A DNA stretch of 64,000 nt from Suillus spraguei (taxonomy: Eukaryota > Basidiomycota > Agaricomycetes > Boletales > Suillaceae): positions 1 to 64,000 of the forward strand of contig JABCPU010000086.1 of assembly GCA_016800925.1 (NCBI GenBank), given 5' to 3'. Below, piece after piece: positions 11,605 to 23,401 of the stretch (position 1 is the first letter of the stretch; each line of letters begins with the position of its first letter). A model generated the notes under the pieces. It did no database searches. It had not been told where the DNA came from and was given only the letters and a program-made list of their open reading frames with translations. A program made the translations under genes and the position numbers.

Positions 11605-11827
11605 CCAAGCATAGCTGGAGGGTTGCTTATTTTGTATGTGATTCAAAATTGTGATGCATAGGGGTCCAGATGTGACCAATGAATGCTGGATATGCCAAAA
11701 TGCGACTGACCAGAGCTGCATGGGAACCTAAATGTGACTGACGGTTATTGTTAGTATTGGCCAAGATATCAGCCTTGGGTGCCTCCTTAGGCCAAACAAT
11801 CAAAATTCACCCAGGTAAATTCCAGCA

Positions 11828-11985
11828 TCCATGGGCCGAGGTGTCATTCACAGTGTTTTATAGACATATTGGGCCAAGTCATCACCTACAATGATTATGA
11901 CTTTCAGCATCCATGGGCTGAGACATCATTCACAGTGTCTTATGGGCATTTTGGGCCAAGTCATCACCCACAATAATTATGACAT
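11828..11985 (+). repeat. Direct duplication of about 80 bp
   Basis: Two neighbouring copies share catccatgggc, gtcattcacagtgtttta / cttatgggc, ttgggccaagtcatcac and cacaatgattatgac. The second lies immediately after the first. It has no coding meaning. Confidence 0.75.
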
Positions 11986-12742
11986 GGGTAACATCATCAT
12001 TATGCTATAGGCCTACCACTATAGACTATGGGCCCAGCCAAGACTCTTGCATATTGTAAACCATGGGCCCATGTGGGATGGCCTGTATACTATGGGTGAT
12101 TGTCACATTGGGCTGACCATGAGATATGGACTATTTCACTGAATGGGCTCGCTACAATATGCCTGACCATGTTGTACATCTGCACAAGGAGTACATCGTG
12201 CCTGGATGAAGGGAGGGTGGCATCATGTTACCTTTGGCTGTTTGGAAGGCAATGAAACTCACAGATCTCGAACAGAGTGTTGCGCACATTCCGAAGGATC
12301 GCTGGCAATCTTCCTTTGCTGCTGTGTCTGAGCTCAACAAGGAGAACATGCAAGTGTCAGGTTCTCGGGGTGCTAAATAACCCGCACTTGAATCATCAGG
12401 GTCTTTGCCTTCCAAACATGCTCGCACATCTGTTTCCCACCTTCAAACTGCTCTCACTTCGTTGAATTGACTGTTCCATCCTTTGCTTCACATTCACTAG
12501 TGTTTTTTGATCCATTGATGTTCACTCTGATTCACCCAGTTGCTGCATGCCCACTTGCTTTCATTACATGTCATTGTATTCGATGCTATCGCTCCGCCAT
12601 TGCTTTGTATTCACATAGATTGTCGCTGTTTACTCTACAAGAAGTGATCGAAACGGCTACCATATTTGGTCTAATTAGCGTTACGGTCACGCTGTCACAG
12701 TAGTAGTAGGTGTATATCACGAGTTACGTTTTCGCTTTGCTC

Positions 12743-13317
12743 AGGTATTGCTTCCTGAAGCTTGAAGTTTAGCGCAAGCTGCATTTGATTATGCAGTAGA
12801 ATATGTTCACGATCGCAAGCAGTTTGGACAACCTGTGGGGACATTTCAATTAATGCAGGGTTGGTTGACCAAACCCTATAATCGACATAACAACTGATGA
12901 AGATTTTCAGGCAAGATTGCGGATATGTATACGAGTATTAATGCAAGCCGCGCGTATGTCTATGCTGTTGCAAGAGCTTGTGATCGTGGTCAGATCAGTC
13001 GTCGAGTCAGGAAGACCGTGAATTCAAACGCTGGTTCCTGATTTTACAATGCTAGGACTGTGCTGGTGCTACCCTCTACTCTACTGAAAAAGCTATAGAG
13101 GTCGCGTTAGAAGGCATGCAATGTCTTGGCGGTAACGGATACATCAATGGTTCGAATTATCTATGATCTTGTGATGGCTGCTACTCATATTTGGATTAGA
13201 TTATCCCATGGGCCGCATTTTACGCGATTCTAGGTTATATGCAGTGGGCGCGGGACGCAAGAAATAAGGAGGATGCTGATAGGACGGGAGTTCAATGAGC
13301 AGTTCAAATCGTCATGA
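12743..13317 (+). pseudogene. Isovaleryl-CoA dehydrogenase-like remnant, 5'-truncated
   Basis: The translation shows C-terminal acyl-CoA dehydrogenase blocks in order: AAFDYAVEYVHDRKQFGQPV and [60 protein letters not shown], then MLIGREFNEQF before a TGA at 13315-13317. The RKQFGQP and [10 protein letters not shown] motifs are those of isovaleryl-CoA dehydrogenase (mitochondrial leucine catabolism). Intron remnants are still visible, for example GTTGAC-like and GTTCGA donors with CAG/TAG acceptors, so this is a DNA-level copy, not a processed one. The whole N-terminal half is absent upstream, there is an in-frame TGA just before SLAQAAFDYA, and one G is missing near 13252-13254 before the GTQEIRR motif. 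It is therefore judged non-functional. Confidence 0.8.
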
Positions 13318-14066
13318 TACTTCAGTGCTAATCCAGGCTACTTTCGACAGTAGTTCGAAGCATCCCCAGTCGGACGATACCATGTATGAGTAGTCATGAT
13401 AGGCGTGCATAAAAATTCTTGGATGTCCGAGAGCGCTGAATCGGACGCCATGACAGCATTGTATCGTATTGAATTTGTATGTATCTCAGCTTGTAATGTG
13501 CAGGGCAGGGTCACAGTGAGGTAGAACTTGATCAAAGTTGCCGTGGCAAACTAACTTGGGCCGTATTCTGATTGAAAAAAACTGAGCCCAGCTTATGGTA
13601 ATTGATTTGAGAATGCCTGCTGCGAACGCATGCATGCGTTCAAGTTGGCGATTTGCTTTGCGGTTGAGCAGTAGTTTTGAAACCTCATGTTCGGACGTTG
13701 CGTTTTATGGCCAAGAAAATGATATTGCCACATAGGGAGTCACGTATATGTACAAGTAATTGTTCCAAATAAATGACGGATAAATGGTGCACGCTGGTAC
13801 TGTGAAATGCGATGGTATACAAATATGTGAAACCAAGATGACAATGATAACGAAACTGAACAAGATCGTAAAGTCGTATCGGCATTCAAGAAATAATCAG
13901 CAAGAAAGATATAGAACAGAAGCATCGAATGAGATAAGGAAAGACGCGACTGCGCTTGCATTAGGAACCAAGGGCATCCATCACTGTCTCAGCCAGGAGA
14001 CAGTGGGGTGGAAAATAGACCCCAAAACGTTGAATCCACGACATCCAGGAGAGGGAATTTACATTC

Positions 14067-16306
14067 TCAGTCTTCATCCTCAGAAGAGGACGAATCTTCA
14101 TCAGAAGAGGAATCTTCATCAGAAGAGAGCGAATCTTCATCCTCATAGAGGGAGGGAATCAGTTCCGCAGCGGTCTCGTCGAGCGCTTCAAACAAAAAGT
14201 CCTCGATGACATTGCTTGACGATAGTTCCGCTGGCTGTGGTGCGGGTGTAACCTCGGACGAAGTAGGTGAGGGTGGGGCGGAAAGTAGATCCCCAAACGA
14301 ATCTCGACATCCTCAGAGATGGAGGGAGTCAGTTCCGCAGCAGTCTCATTAAGCGCTCCAAACAAAAAGTCATGTTCGATGACATTGCCTGACGATAGTT
14401 TCCACTGGCTGTGCGGGTGTAACCTCGGACAAGGTAGGTGAGGGTGGTGCGGAAAATAGATCCCAAACGAATCTTCGACATCCTCATAGAGGGAGGGAGT
14501 CGGTTCCACAGTGATCTCGTCAAGCGCTTCAAACGAAAAGTCCACCTCTGTAGTAGGTGGATAATTGCTAGAAGATGGTACAGGTGGTGGGTCGGGTGTA
14601 ACCCAAGATGCACCAGGTGATGGGGGGGCGAAAAATAGATCGCCAGATGAATTGTCGATGCCCTCTGAGGGGGTGGGATTCGAAGGCTCAGCGGCCCGGT
14701 TGAAGATCGACAATGAAAATTCAGCCGCGACAAACGGTAAACCATTACTGGAAGATGGTAAGGGAGGCACGGCAGCCGGCTGCTGTTGGATCGCCTTTTC
14801 TTTATTTTGAGCGTTGGATCGCGCGGGTAAAGATGGAACCGCCTGGGGCGCATACGAAGTACGCAGGATATCGACGTTCCTCCGGTTTGTGTGGCCTGCA
14901 CACCGGAATGTTGGATCATCGAGCTCGGTCCAGGTCTCTGGACTCTAAAGGTAAATTGCTGTTGCTGATGTATTGCAACAGGGGCCGCAGCCATAGATGT
15001 GCTGCTCCCAGCAGCCTGAACAATACCCGGTGTAGCCACAGGCAAGGGCGGAGTCTCAGAGCTCGCTGCAGAGCCTGAGAAAAATGGTCCAGCTGCGATC
15101 GTGCTAGTCCCAGCCACTTGAACGTTTGCCTGTGTGCCTTCCAGCTGTAATTTAGCTCTATTTTTAACACATTGACCAGTGTTTTTGTGTCTGCTTAACG
15201 CATCTTTGCGTTTAAAACTATAAGAATCAACATCTCAGCCCCATGGTCACATTTGAAATAAGAAGAGTACTCACGAATGGTTACATAATAAACAAATATA
15301 CTCGCTTGCGGTACAGCAGAGTCTTGCTGGTGCGACTTCGTCGCCGTTACATGCTTATGCACACTGACTTCCAACATTGGATTGACATGTGCACATGCCA
15401 ACTTAAGACATTTCCACCTTGATTTCCCATCCGCTCCAGGTTGAACCAGTTCCTGATAAAATAGTCGTCAGCGGAATGGCAAGAACTAGATAAATAAAAT
15501 TGACTCACAAAATTTGCGTCGCCCTGAGGACGATGACGCTTTTGCTTTTGCTGCGGCATGTCAACATCATCGACCGCCTTCCTCTTCGAACTGCGTGTAG
15601 AACTCCCCTCCGCTGGGCCTGCGGACGGTACCATAGGTACCGCTTGTTGATACTGTTGCTGGTGATATTGTGGCCCAGCAAAAGGCACAGGAGGAGGCAA
15701 GTATGCAGGAGGCGCCTGCGGCACTTCTTGGTTTAGGGAAAGTACACGAGGATTCACGGCCTGAGGTATTTGCGGCACATGTCCTGGGGCTGGAGGGGGA
15801 GGTGCGGCATTTTGTAGAGCTTGCTGAGGAAGATGGGGAACCTGCACTGCAGGAGCATATACCTGAGGAGCAACGTTGACATGCAACTGGGGAGCACCGG
15901 TAGGGTACATCTGAGGAGCGGCAGGGGCGTGCATTTGGCCATGATACGGTGCACCAGCCTGAGGTATGGGGTAGCCACCATAATAGTTTGGTGCGGGTAA
16001 ATGTTGACCATACGCTGGAGGGATGTGGGGGTGACCATGAAAACCGACATTCCATGCCTGAGGTGGCATTCCAGGAGGTCTATATCCATTACCGAAGTGA
16101 GCCTGAACCTGGGGCTGGAGCGGTTGATTATTGATTAAATTAAATACGGGCTGAGGTCCCTGCTGCATCGGGAGAGGTGGTTGGCCTCCTGTACCTTGAA
16201 GCTGGGGCTGTGCCCGCTGATTTGTCGCAACGAGTGTGATGTTAGGAACAATAGGTGTATTTCCTGTGTGCGAATTGTTTGGGGTGGGTAGACCGTTGTT
16301 AGACAT
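14067..16306 (-). CDS. Pro/Gln-rich protein with C2H2-like motif and tandem C-terminal repeats, frame broken
   Basis: Not a family I recognise. The start is placed at 16306 (MSNNGLPTPNNSHTG). The first exon encodes about 270 residues rich in P, Q, A and H, with a basic SSKRKAVDDVD / KQKRHRP patch that could be a nuclear localisation signal. An intron (GTGAGT) then joins to a segment with KCLKLAC...VHKHV and, after a 41-nt intron, FKRKDALSRHKNTGQC, which resembles a C2H2 zinc finger. The C-terminal part has about four degenerate repeats of 55-60 residues (DFSFEALDE...TPSLYEDV) and an acidic serine tail ending at a TGA at 14067-14069. Reading it through needs several frame changes (near 14850 and within 14230-14470), so it is either a decaying gene or affected by indel errors. 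A DNA-binding role is only an inference. Confidence 0.5.
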
Positions 16307-17143
16307 GTTAACGATAGAATGTTTGAGTGGCGATAGGCCCTAGCGTGTGGGTAGACCAGGTAAGTAACAGAAGGAAGGTAAGTGGATGAGTATCTTACAG
16401 TACACAAGTTAGGTATGAAAAGTAGGTAGTGAATGAGAGTGATGAAGAAGGCGAAGAGACACAAGTGCTCGGTATTTAATTGTTGAGCTATTTGCTTCAG
16501 TGGTAAGCAATTTCAAGCGACTGTGGCCATGACTTCCTTTTCTACGCTGTGGAATATGATGTTTTATCCTCGCAAAGCAAGTGTACAAAGGGAAAGACCC
16601 ACAGATTGTATATTTTTTCAACGGACAATGGCACAACACGCAGCCCGCCCGGAGATTTCCCCGACAACTGTGGAAGACTCAATTAGTCGGACTGTCATCC
16701 TCGGAAACTCCGAATATTTTAGGAGAAATATCCAACAACTTATTTCGTACAACATTAGACACGACGCGACGCGACGTGTTGCGTTGGAATTTCAGATTTA
16801 TTTTCGTCTTTGGCTGCGAACTGTTCATAAAATTTTCTTCGTGCATAAAGACTTGTCATTTTCTCCAGAGCTGCAGCTAGCCATTGACATTGGACATCGT
16901 ATACTCGATAATTTGATTCATAAAAATCTATTAACACGAACACATCAGACAGGGGCTGGATGATCGACGATTCAATTAAGGGATATCACATCTAACAGTG
17001 TGGCACGTGACAAGCACGTGTGCCCGATTCCCTTCACTCAGTCACTGTTACCTAAGTTTAAAACAGTTTATCATCATATGTGCTTAACAAGCAGATAACC
17101 ACTCACCGTCACTAGATCACATTCACATCACATCCACAGTAGT

Positions 17144-19032
17144 TTACGACACTTGCAACTCAGAGAAGGGTTTGCCTGTGGACACACCAAATAGTAAAGC
17201 ATCACTGATGACCCACGTTGTAGGTAGTCCTGTGGGTACCCAAAGTGCACGTTTTATCATGTGTACCCATTCAAGAACGGTGGACACCGCGCAAACAACG
17301 TGCAACCAGATGGACGACTTACCAAAGCAGAACGGACCAATGAGCACCCCACTGTGACCGTCTGGCGCACCACTCTCAGCGTCTGCAAGCGCGGGGTTAC
17401 CTCCTGCGTGCGATAAATCAAGTCAGATCACATCAATGCGAGCCAAGATGTAGGTAAGACACATACCATCAAATCAAGCGCGACGAGTAACCCAGTCTCA
17501 TGAATCGCCTCACAGATGTAGTGTCCTTCACGGAAAGTGAGCCCACCGCGCACCTGCGTATTTTCGGTTAGTTTTGCTCACTGACTTGGCATTTAGTTTG
17601 ACTTGAAATTAATTTGTTTGGGAATAGAATATCTGCCCGCCGTGTGCTTGGAAATTCCTGCCACAGATCAACCCAGCCACACAAGGCATGTGGACTACAA
17701 AGCGTCTGCACAAGCCCACATATGTTTATCGCATATGTGGCGTGTCTGAGCCCCTTCAGGGCCGGGACGCATAGAGAATTATGGGCATTTTTGTGGACTT
17801 CTCGAATCTTCAACCAACAAAGGCCTTTTTTTCCAGCACGTACTAAGCCACTCAAAGCGCTCAGATCGCACGGCTGACTTCATCCCACTCAAAAAAATAC
17901 GTGCCAATAGATTGTAATACTCACGGTGTGGCCCGTGCTAGGCGCAACGCTCGGGTCGAGCGCGTCAACATCAAAGCTCAGATGAATAGGACGGTCTCTT
18001 TGCGGGTTGACATGGTCGAGCGCCATTTCGACCACCTTGCCAATGCCATAGCTAGGTGAAGCACATTCAGCTGAACGGCCTTCTCTCCACCAAAACCCAA
18101 ACTTACCGATCAACCTCATGCATGCTAAAGGCCTTGATGCGGTGTTTCTTCAAGATCTCCTTCTCGCCCTTGTCCACGTCCGCAAACCGATGTAGACGAG
18201 ACGCTCAGCAGGGAGGTGAGAGACCCAGTCGAACTTTGCAAGGACCGAGTCTGGGGATGGAGCAGGGGGGTTGAGTTTGAGGAGAAAGGAGAGAGGCATG
18301 CCGTGGATGTTTCCACTGTCGGTAGAGTAAATCGTGTTGATATCTGCATGGGCGTCTATCCAGATGACACAAGCTTGGTCATACGCTCTGCGGATATGAT
18401 GTCACTACAGTGGAAGCAACTCGTATAACTGTAAATGCTCACCTCAGGGTGCCTGAGATAGTGCCATGGCTAAGGAATGATCTCCGCCAAGGGTGACGGG
18501 GAGGTGCCCCATCTCTGCATGAGCCTGCACGGCGGATGCAACACTCTCGCAGACCTGTGCGACGAGCAAAGGACTTCTCAACCTCGCGATGGATGCACTT
18601 AACGTATCAACAGCGGGATCAGCCGTTGCATTAACTTGAATGCCATCGGGTGGTGGAGAAATATCCTCAAATTGGTGGTGCCCATCAAAAACGACGCGCC
18701 ATCCGAGTTCTTCGACCTGGTTAATGACCCTGCCTGGACGAGATGGATAGGACCTTTGTCTACGCCAAGTTTTGACTGAGAAAAGGGAAATGAGTAAGTG
18801 ATATGAACGATACTAGTACTATTGGGAGAACTGACCTGACCGCCGCTATAGCCGATGCCGTAAAATTACCGTCACGCGAGTACAGCCGCTGGAATGCTCA
18901 CCTAAACGGACATCCTAAGATCTAAGAAGGCGGAGAATCGGTACAGGACATAGCGAAGATAATCCGATAGGACACACGTACAGCAACTGTCTTTGGGCTC
19001 GGCAAAAATTTATTAGAAGGTGCTGACGACAT
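17144..19032 (-). CDS. Arginase, reading frame disrupted
   Basis: Arginase hydrolyses L-arginine to ornithine and urea. From the start at 19032 the exons give [29 protein letters not shown], the metal motif [46 protein letters not shown], then [16 protein letters not shown] and [20 protein letters not shown]. All the usual Mn-binding residues (the H of GGDHS, DAHAD, DVD) are visible. At least five apparent single-base deletions break the frame: near 18727, 18464, 18180, 17400 and 17368, often in short G/C runs. Outside these points the protein is well conserved. A 371-nt intron (17554-17924) is far longer than its neighbours. Either it is a young pseudogene or the sequence has indel errors; I favour the latter mildly. 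The 3' end is uncertain. Confidence 0.8.
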
Positions 19033-20180
19033 TTTGAAGGTTAACGGTGAGTGGAAAGTCAAAGCGTCAGCGGTGGGTGTGGTTGACGAGGGAATCTTTT
19101 TCGAGGCTACTGATATCAAGAAGGAAAGAAGAAGTATATAAGGACCAGGTGATCACAAGGCTAGCCTCGTTATTAGCAAGATCCGAGTCGCGCGCTTGGC
19201 GGTACTTTCCGGGGTCGACGTTGTGCGTTGTCGAACGAGTCGATGAGGACAGTCAGATATAATTAATGATTAGCGTTCCATGAACGGAGCGGTACTGTGA
19301 TTGATTGCTGTAAATGCTACGTTCTGTCGCACCTCCTAGGTCTCACAATGACAATGCTCTAAGCTCTTGTTCATGACGGCCACTGACGAATGCACTTGTA
19401 GGGTCGGAGCTTGAATAATTTGATTGGGCGTGCCAGCGCGCCTCACGATCGCAGGTAAGTTTGGAGCTCGAGCATGCAATCACGATCAGAGTGGTGCACA
19501 TAGAATTCTCATTTCCACTGGGGGTTGGAGTACAGCAACCTGGTCATCATCAGCCAGCATCGAGCTCCGGCAGTGGCCGGGAGCGACTCTTATCCGCAAC
19601 AGTCCGAGTCAGCGGTGGCCGCAGTGAGAGTGGTCACGATGCCACGCTGACCGGTAGGCAAACCCTGTGCTTCCACCTTTGGCTATGACTGATAGGCACA
19701 GTTGGTTCTGACGTTGCAGTGATATACTACGTTATAAACCTGTAAGGGGAACTCACTGCTGGTGAGAGAGTTGACACAGGATATTTATGTCAAATCATTG
19801 ATCCTCATTGGCATGCCAGCAGAACCAAAATGGGTGGGGAGCAGTGTTGGAGCCGCAATATATAAATATTAATGTTGAGCTTCAACTTCGATAAAGTCCT
19901 AGTCAGTCACGACAGTCATATTCTGCTATTGGTTCCTTTTAAGCTGCCCTCTGCCCATTCACCGTTTCTATCTATCCGCCAGCTACAGCATGTCCAGACC
20001 CTCAACTAGACCTAATAGTGCTACCTTCACGTAGCGGTACTCCATCCTTAAGAGACGTCGTCAGTTCATCTGCTTTCATTCTTCCTTTCCTTACTTCTAA
20101 CAAGTTCATCCATGCACGTTCACCTCCACTTTCCCCATCTCCCTTCTTCAAAAACTATCTCTAATCAGGTCCACGGCGTT

Positions 20181-22487
20181 ATGAAAATCTTCCATCACGA
20201 GAAAGAATCAGAAGCTCATCAAGTAATTATATCCACACTTTACATTGACATCCCTAATTCGTTCGCAGATATTCCGTCAACAAGTTGGACATCAACCCAA
20301 GCCTGCCCTAGGCGGCCTTCCTCAGACTGTCAACCCTGTACGTTTTTTCGTTTCCTTGACGTCACGTGACTTCACGCGCCATTTAGGACGAAGAAACCGT
20401 CCCTGGTATCGAGCACCCTGGTAGTACTGGGGTTATTTACTGTTCGGATCGTGCCATAGCGAACGGTTTCAATTACGCCAATTCTCATGAATGGGCAAAC
20501 TTGGGCCAGGGCGCCCCAGAGGTGGGTCCTATCCCAAATGCCCCTCCCCGCCCCGATAGTATCCCCATGCCTGTGGATTCTTTGGAGTATGCCCCTACAA
20601 CGGGTGTTAAAGGTCAGTCCTTCGTAATTCGTGGACGCAATCAGCGCTAAACGTCTTGTACAACCAGCCCTTCGTGAAGCAGTAGCTAACCTTTACAACG
20701 ATAATTACCGTAAAGGAAAAGCAAGTCAGTATACATACGAAAATGTCTGTATCGTTCCCGGTGGACGTGCAGGGCTCTCCCGTGTCGCAGCTGTCATTGG
20801 GGACGTTTATTGTGTACGGCTCGCTTTTTTGACCTCCTTGTCTACTCACCAAACTCCGCGCATATAGTCATACCAGGTTCCAGACTATACTGCCTACGAT
20901 CAAGTTCTAAGTGCATTTAAGCGACTCGTACCCGTTCCCACCGCGTGCGTGTTTTTATCCTCCTCACATTAAACCGACTGAATTATGGATTAATTCAGAT
21001 TGGATCCCAAGGTACCCCATTGTTCACAAAACGTCTCACAGCTTACTAAATGGACTCCGTTGCATAGAATAAATACCGTCTTGATATTGAACAAACCAAG
21101 GTTTGTCCTCAATCAAACTTTATAAACACTTCCTGATTGATCGCGCCAACAGAAAGACATCCTCAGTCAAGGCCTCGCCGTCGTCCTTGCTTCGAACCCC
21201 AGGAATCCGACGGGGCAAGTTATTGCGTGCGTGGTCTCCCTATCTTTCTTCACTTTTTCACACTGAAATTTTTTATTAAAGTGGCAAAGACCTGAAAGAG
21301 CTCGTTTCGCTCAGCCGGGACAACACAACGATCATTCTTGATGAAGTATGTGTCTTCTGTTTAGCCACCTCTCACACAATGCTAACGCTTAAAATCTCAC
21401 AGTTCTACTCCTGGTACATCTACCCTGACAACGAGAAAGACATCGGAAAGAGTATCTCCTCTGCCGAGTATGTCGAGGACGTGAACACTGATTCTGTAGT
21501 TATCATTGATGGGTTGACCAAGGTGCGTCTTTGACACACCTTCACTGTGCCTTTTCCCTTGATCTCAATTCGTATACTACGATAGAACTGGCGTCTCCCA
21601 GGTTGGCGTATCTGTTGGGTCATCGGGCCTAAGAACCTCATCACCGCACTTTCGCAATCGGGTTCATTCCTCGATGGGGGTGCGAATCATCCGTGAGTGC
21701 CCTCCTGTTCCCTCAATTCCCTAATGTTCATTGAACCCTCGTGCAGCATGCAGCTTGCAGCTGTTCCACTCCTTGAGCCGGAGCGTGTCAAGATAGAGAA
21801 GGTGAGCCGATTATTAGACGCATCAGAGGAACAAGCTAATGTGAAATAGATGGCCCTTCAAAAACACTTCAAGGCCAAGCGGGATCACGTGCTGAAGCGC
21901 CTGCACGCGCTCCATTTAGACGTGGATGTTCCTCCCCAAGCGACATTTTACATCTGGTTGAACTTGGAGAAGTTACCTCCTCCGCTTAACAATGGTTTGG
22001 TGAGTAATTGTTGTTTATGGTCCTCGCTTCCCCTGCTTTTGGACCGCGGGAAACCAAGCAAGGAAAGGAAAGAACAAATATTGATTTCTCTATACGTTAG
22101 ACCTTCTTCGAGGAGCTCCTGAAAGAGCAAACAATCGTAATTCCGGGTATCTTCTTCGACATTAACCCGGCGCACCGTAGGAACCTGTTCAACAGCCCGT
22201 GTCATCACTACGTGCGGTTGTCGTTTGGGCCGCCTATAGCGGATTTGGACAAGGGTGAGTTCGTTGTTACGTATTCGGTTCATCTGCTCTACCGTTTGAG
22301 AGGGTGTCTGCGTTTTTGTTACTTTTACCCTTCTAATATTGCATTATCCATGGATACTGACATCAGCTTGACACACAGGATCGACGCCATCGGTCGGGTG
22401 GTTGCCAATGCAAGAATGGGGGGCACGAAGAAGATGGGGCACAACTATAAGAAGAGCTTGGAGAGCAACTCTGGAATCCACATCTAG
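20181..22487 (+). CDS. PLP-dependent aminotransferase, class I/II
   Basis: A fold-type I aminotransferase transferring amino groups with pyridoxal phosphate; the substrate is unknown. About a dozen exons join in frame: MKIFHHEKESEAHQ, IFRQQVGHQPKPALGGLPQT, a long exon to LEYAPTTGVK, ALREAVANLYNDNY, ENVCIVPGGRAGLSRVA, VPDYTAYDQVLSAFKRL, GLAVVLASNPRNPTGQ, TTIILDEFYSWYIYP. Then follows the PLP lysine region DGLTKNWRLPGWRICWVIG and a C-terminal domain ending SLESNSGIHI. NPRNPTGQ and LDEFY are the usual binding motifs. The start at 20181 is chosen for its strong continuation, but an in-frame ATG at 20112 is possible. At the last intron (donor near 22256) the phase fits only if one G is missing from aagggtgag, perhaps a sequencing deletion. 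Confidence 0.85.
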
Positions 22488-23401
22488 ACCGTGATAGACT
22501 GCCCCCCTTCCTTGATGTTTGTATGCCGCTGGTATTGGAATGGTTAGAGATGAGTTAGAATGGTAAGGCATGGCAAAAGTTTGGAAGTGTATATTTATGT
22601 AATTATGGACTATGTCGGTTTGTTTGCACCATCCTCAGTAGACTAGTTATGTACGAGCGTCGACCAATCATTCGCTGCTTAGACTTGTACAGGTGTATGG
22701 GGGGTGCAGGTCGAAAAAAAGTATTATAGGCTTAGAAACATCATATGGAAGAACGTTGAGTACAAGGTGAGGATGAAGGTGCCATCGTGGCGCGGGTCCA
22801 TTCCTTAGCCTTATTTTGGCGATCTATTGATATTGGCGGGCACCATTGAGTATGGTACCCGCGCTAACAGACGACCTTGCAAAGTACTTGCGCAGTGTGC
22901 ACACTGAGCAAGTCGTAGCGCAGCTGACATTCAACGAGAACATTTATTTGATTACAGGGGTCATCTTGGATCAAGGTATCGCAATTTGTACTCCAGTAGG
23001 CTTTCTTTTAAATGTGGGTTTCGTGAACGAGCATGTACATCCCGATATTCAACATGCCATGGAACAGCCGGCCTTGGAATAGGCGGGTGTGAACGCTATA
23101 AGAGAGCGAGGAACAAATCATGCGCGTGTTGATGGGATATAGGATGGAATATAGGGACAAGACAATTTGCTATAGCAATGCTTTGATGAGTCTTATTTTC
23201 GCACCCACCTGTGTTGTGTTGCTTGACCTTGTACCACTTCTCTTCGATATTCAGATACCGCGGTCCCGGTCCAATGCTAGTCAGATCAGGGAATAATACC
23301 TTGACGTGTGAGGAATGACTTCAATTGATGGCACAAGATGTCATAACCACGGTTTCCAGTACCCTATAAGCGTAGTCGCAGTGAACGCTGACAAGCGAAA
23401 A
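22488..23401. other. Convergent intergenic region
   Basis: The 3' flanks of the plus-strand aminotransferase and the minus-strand DRN1-like gene. Only short frames without recognisable motifs are present. Confidence 0.5.

Noticed and set aside
12152..12465. Possible N-terminal exons for the isovaleryl-CoA dehydrogenase remnant
   Set aside because: Translations in all frames show nothing like the acyl-CoA dehydrogenase N-terminal domain, so the truncation stands.
16523..16963. A 147-codon plus-strand frame
   Set aside because: No motif and no intron support; it lies in the likely promoter of the Pro/Gln-rich gene. Not strong enough to annotate.
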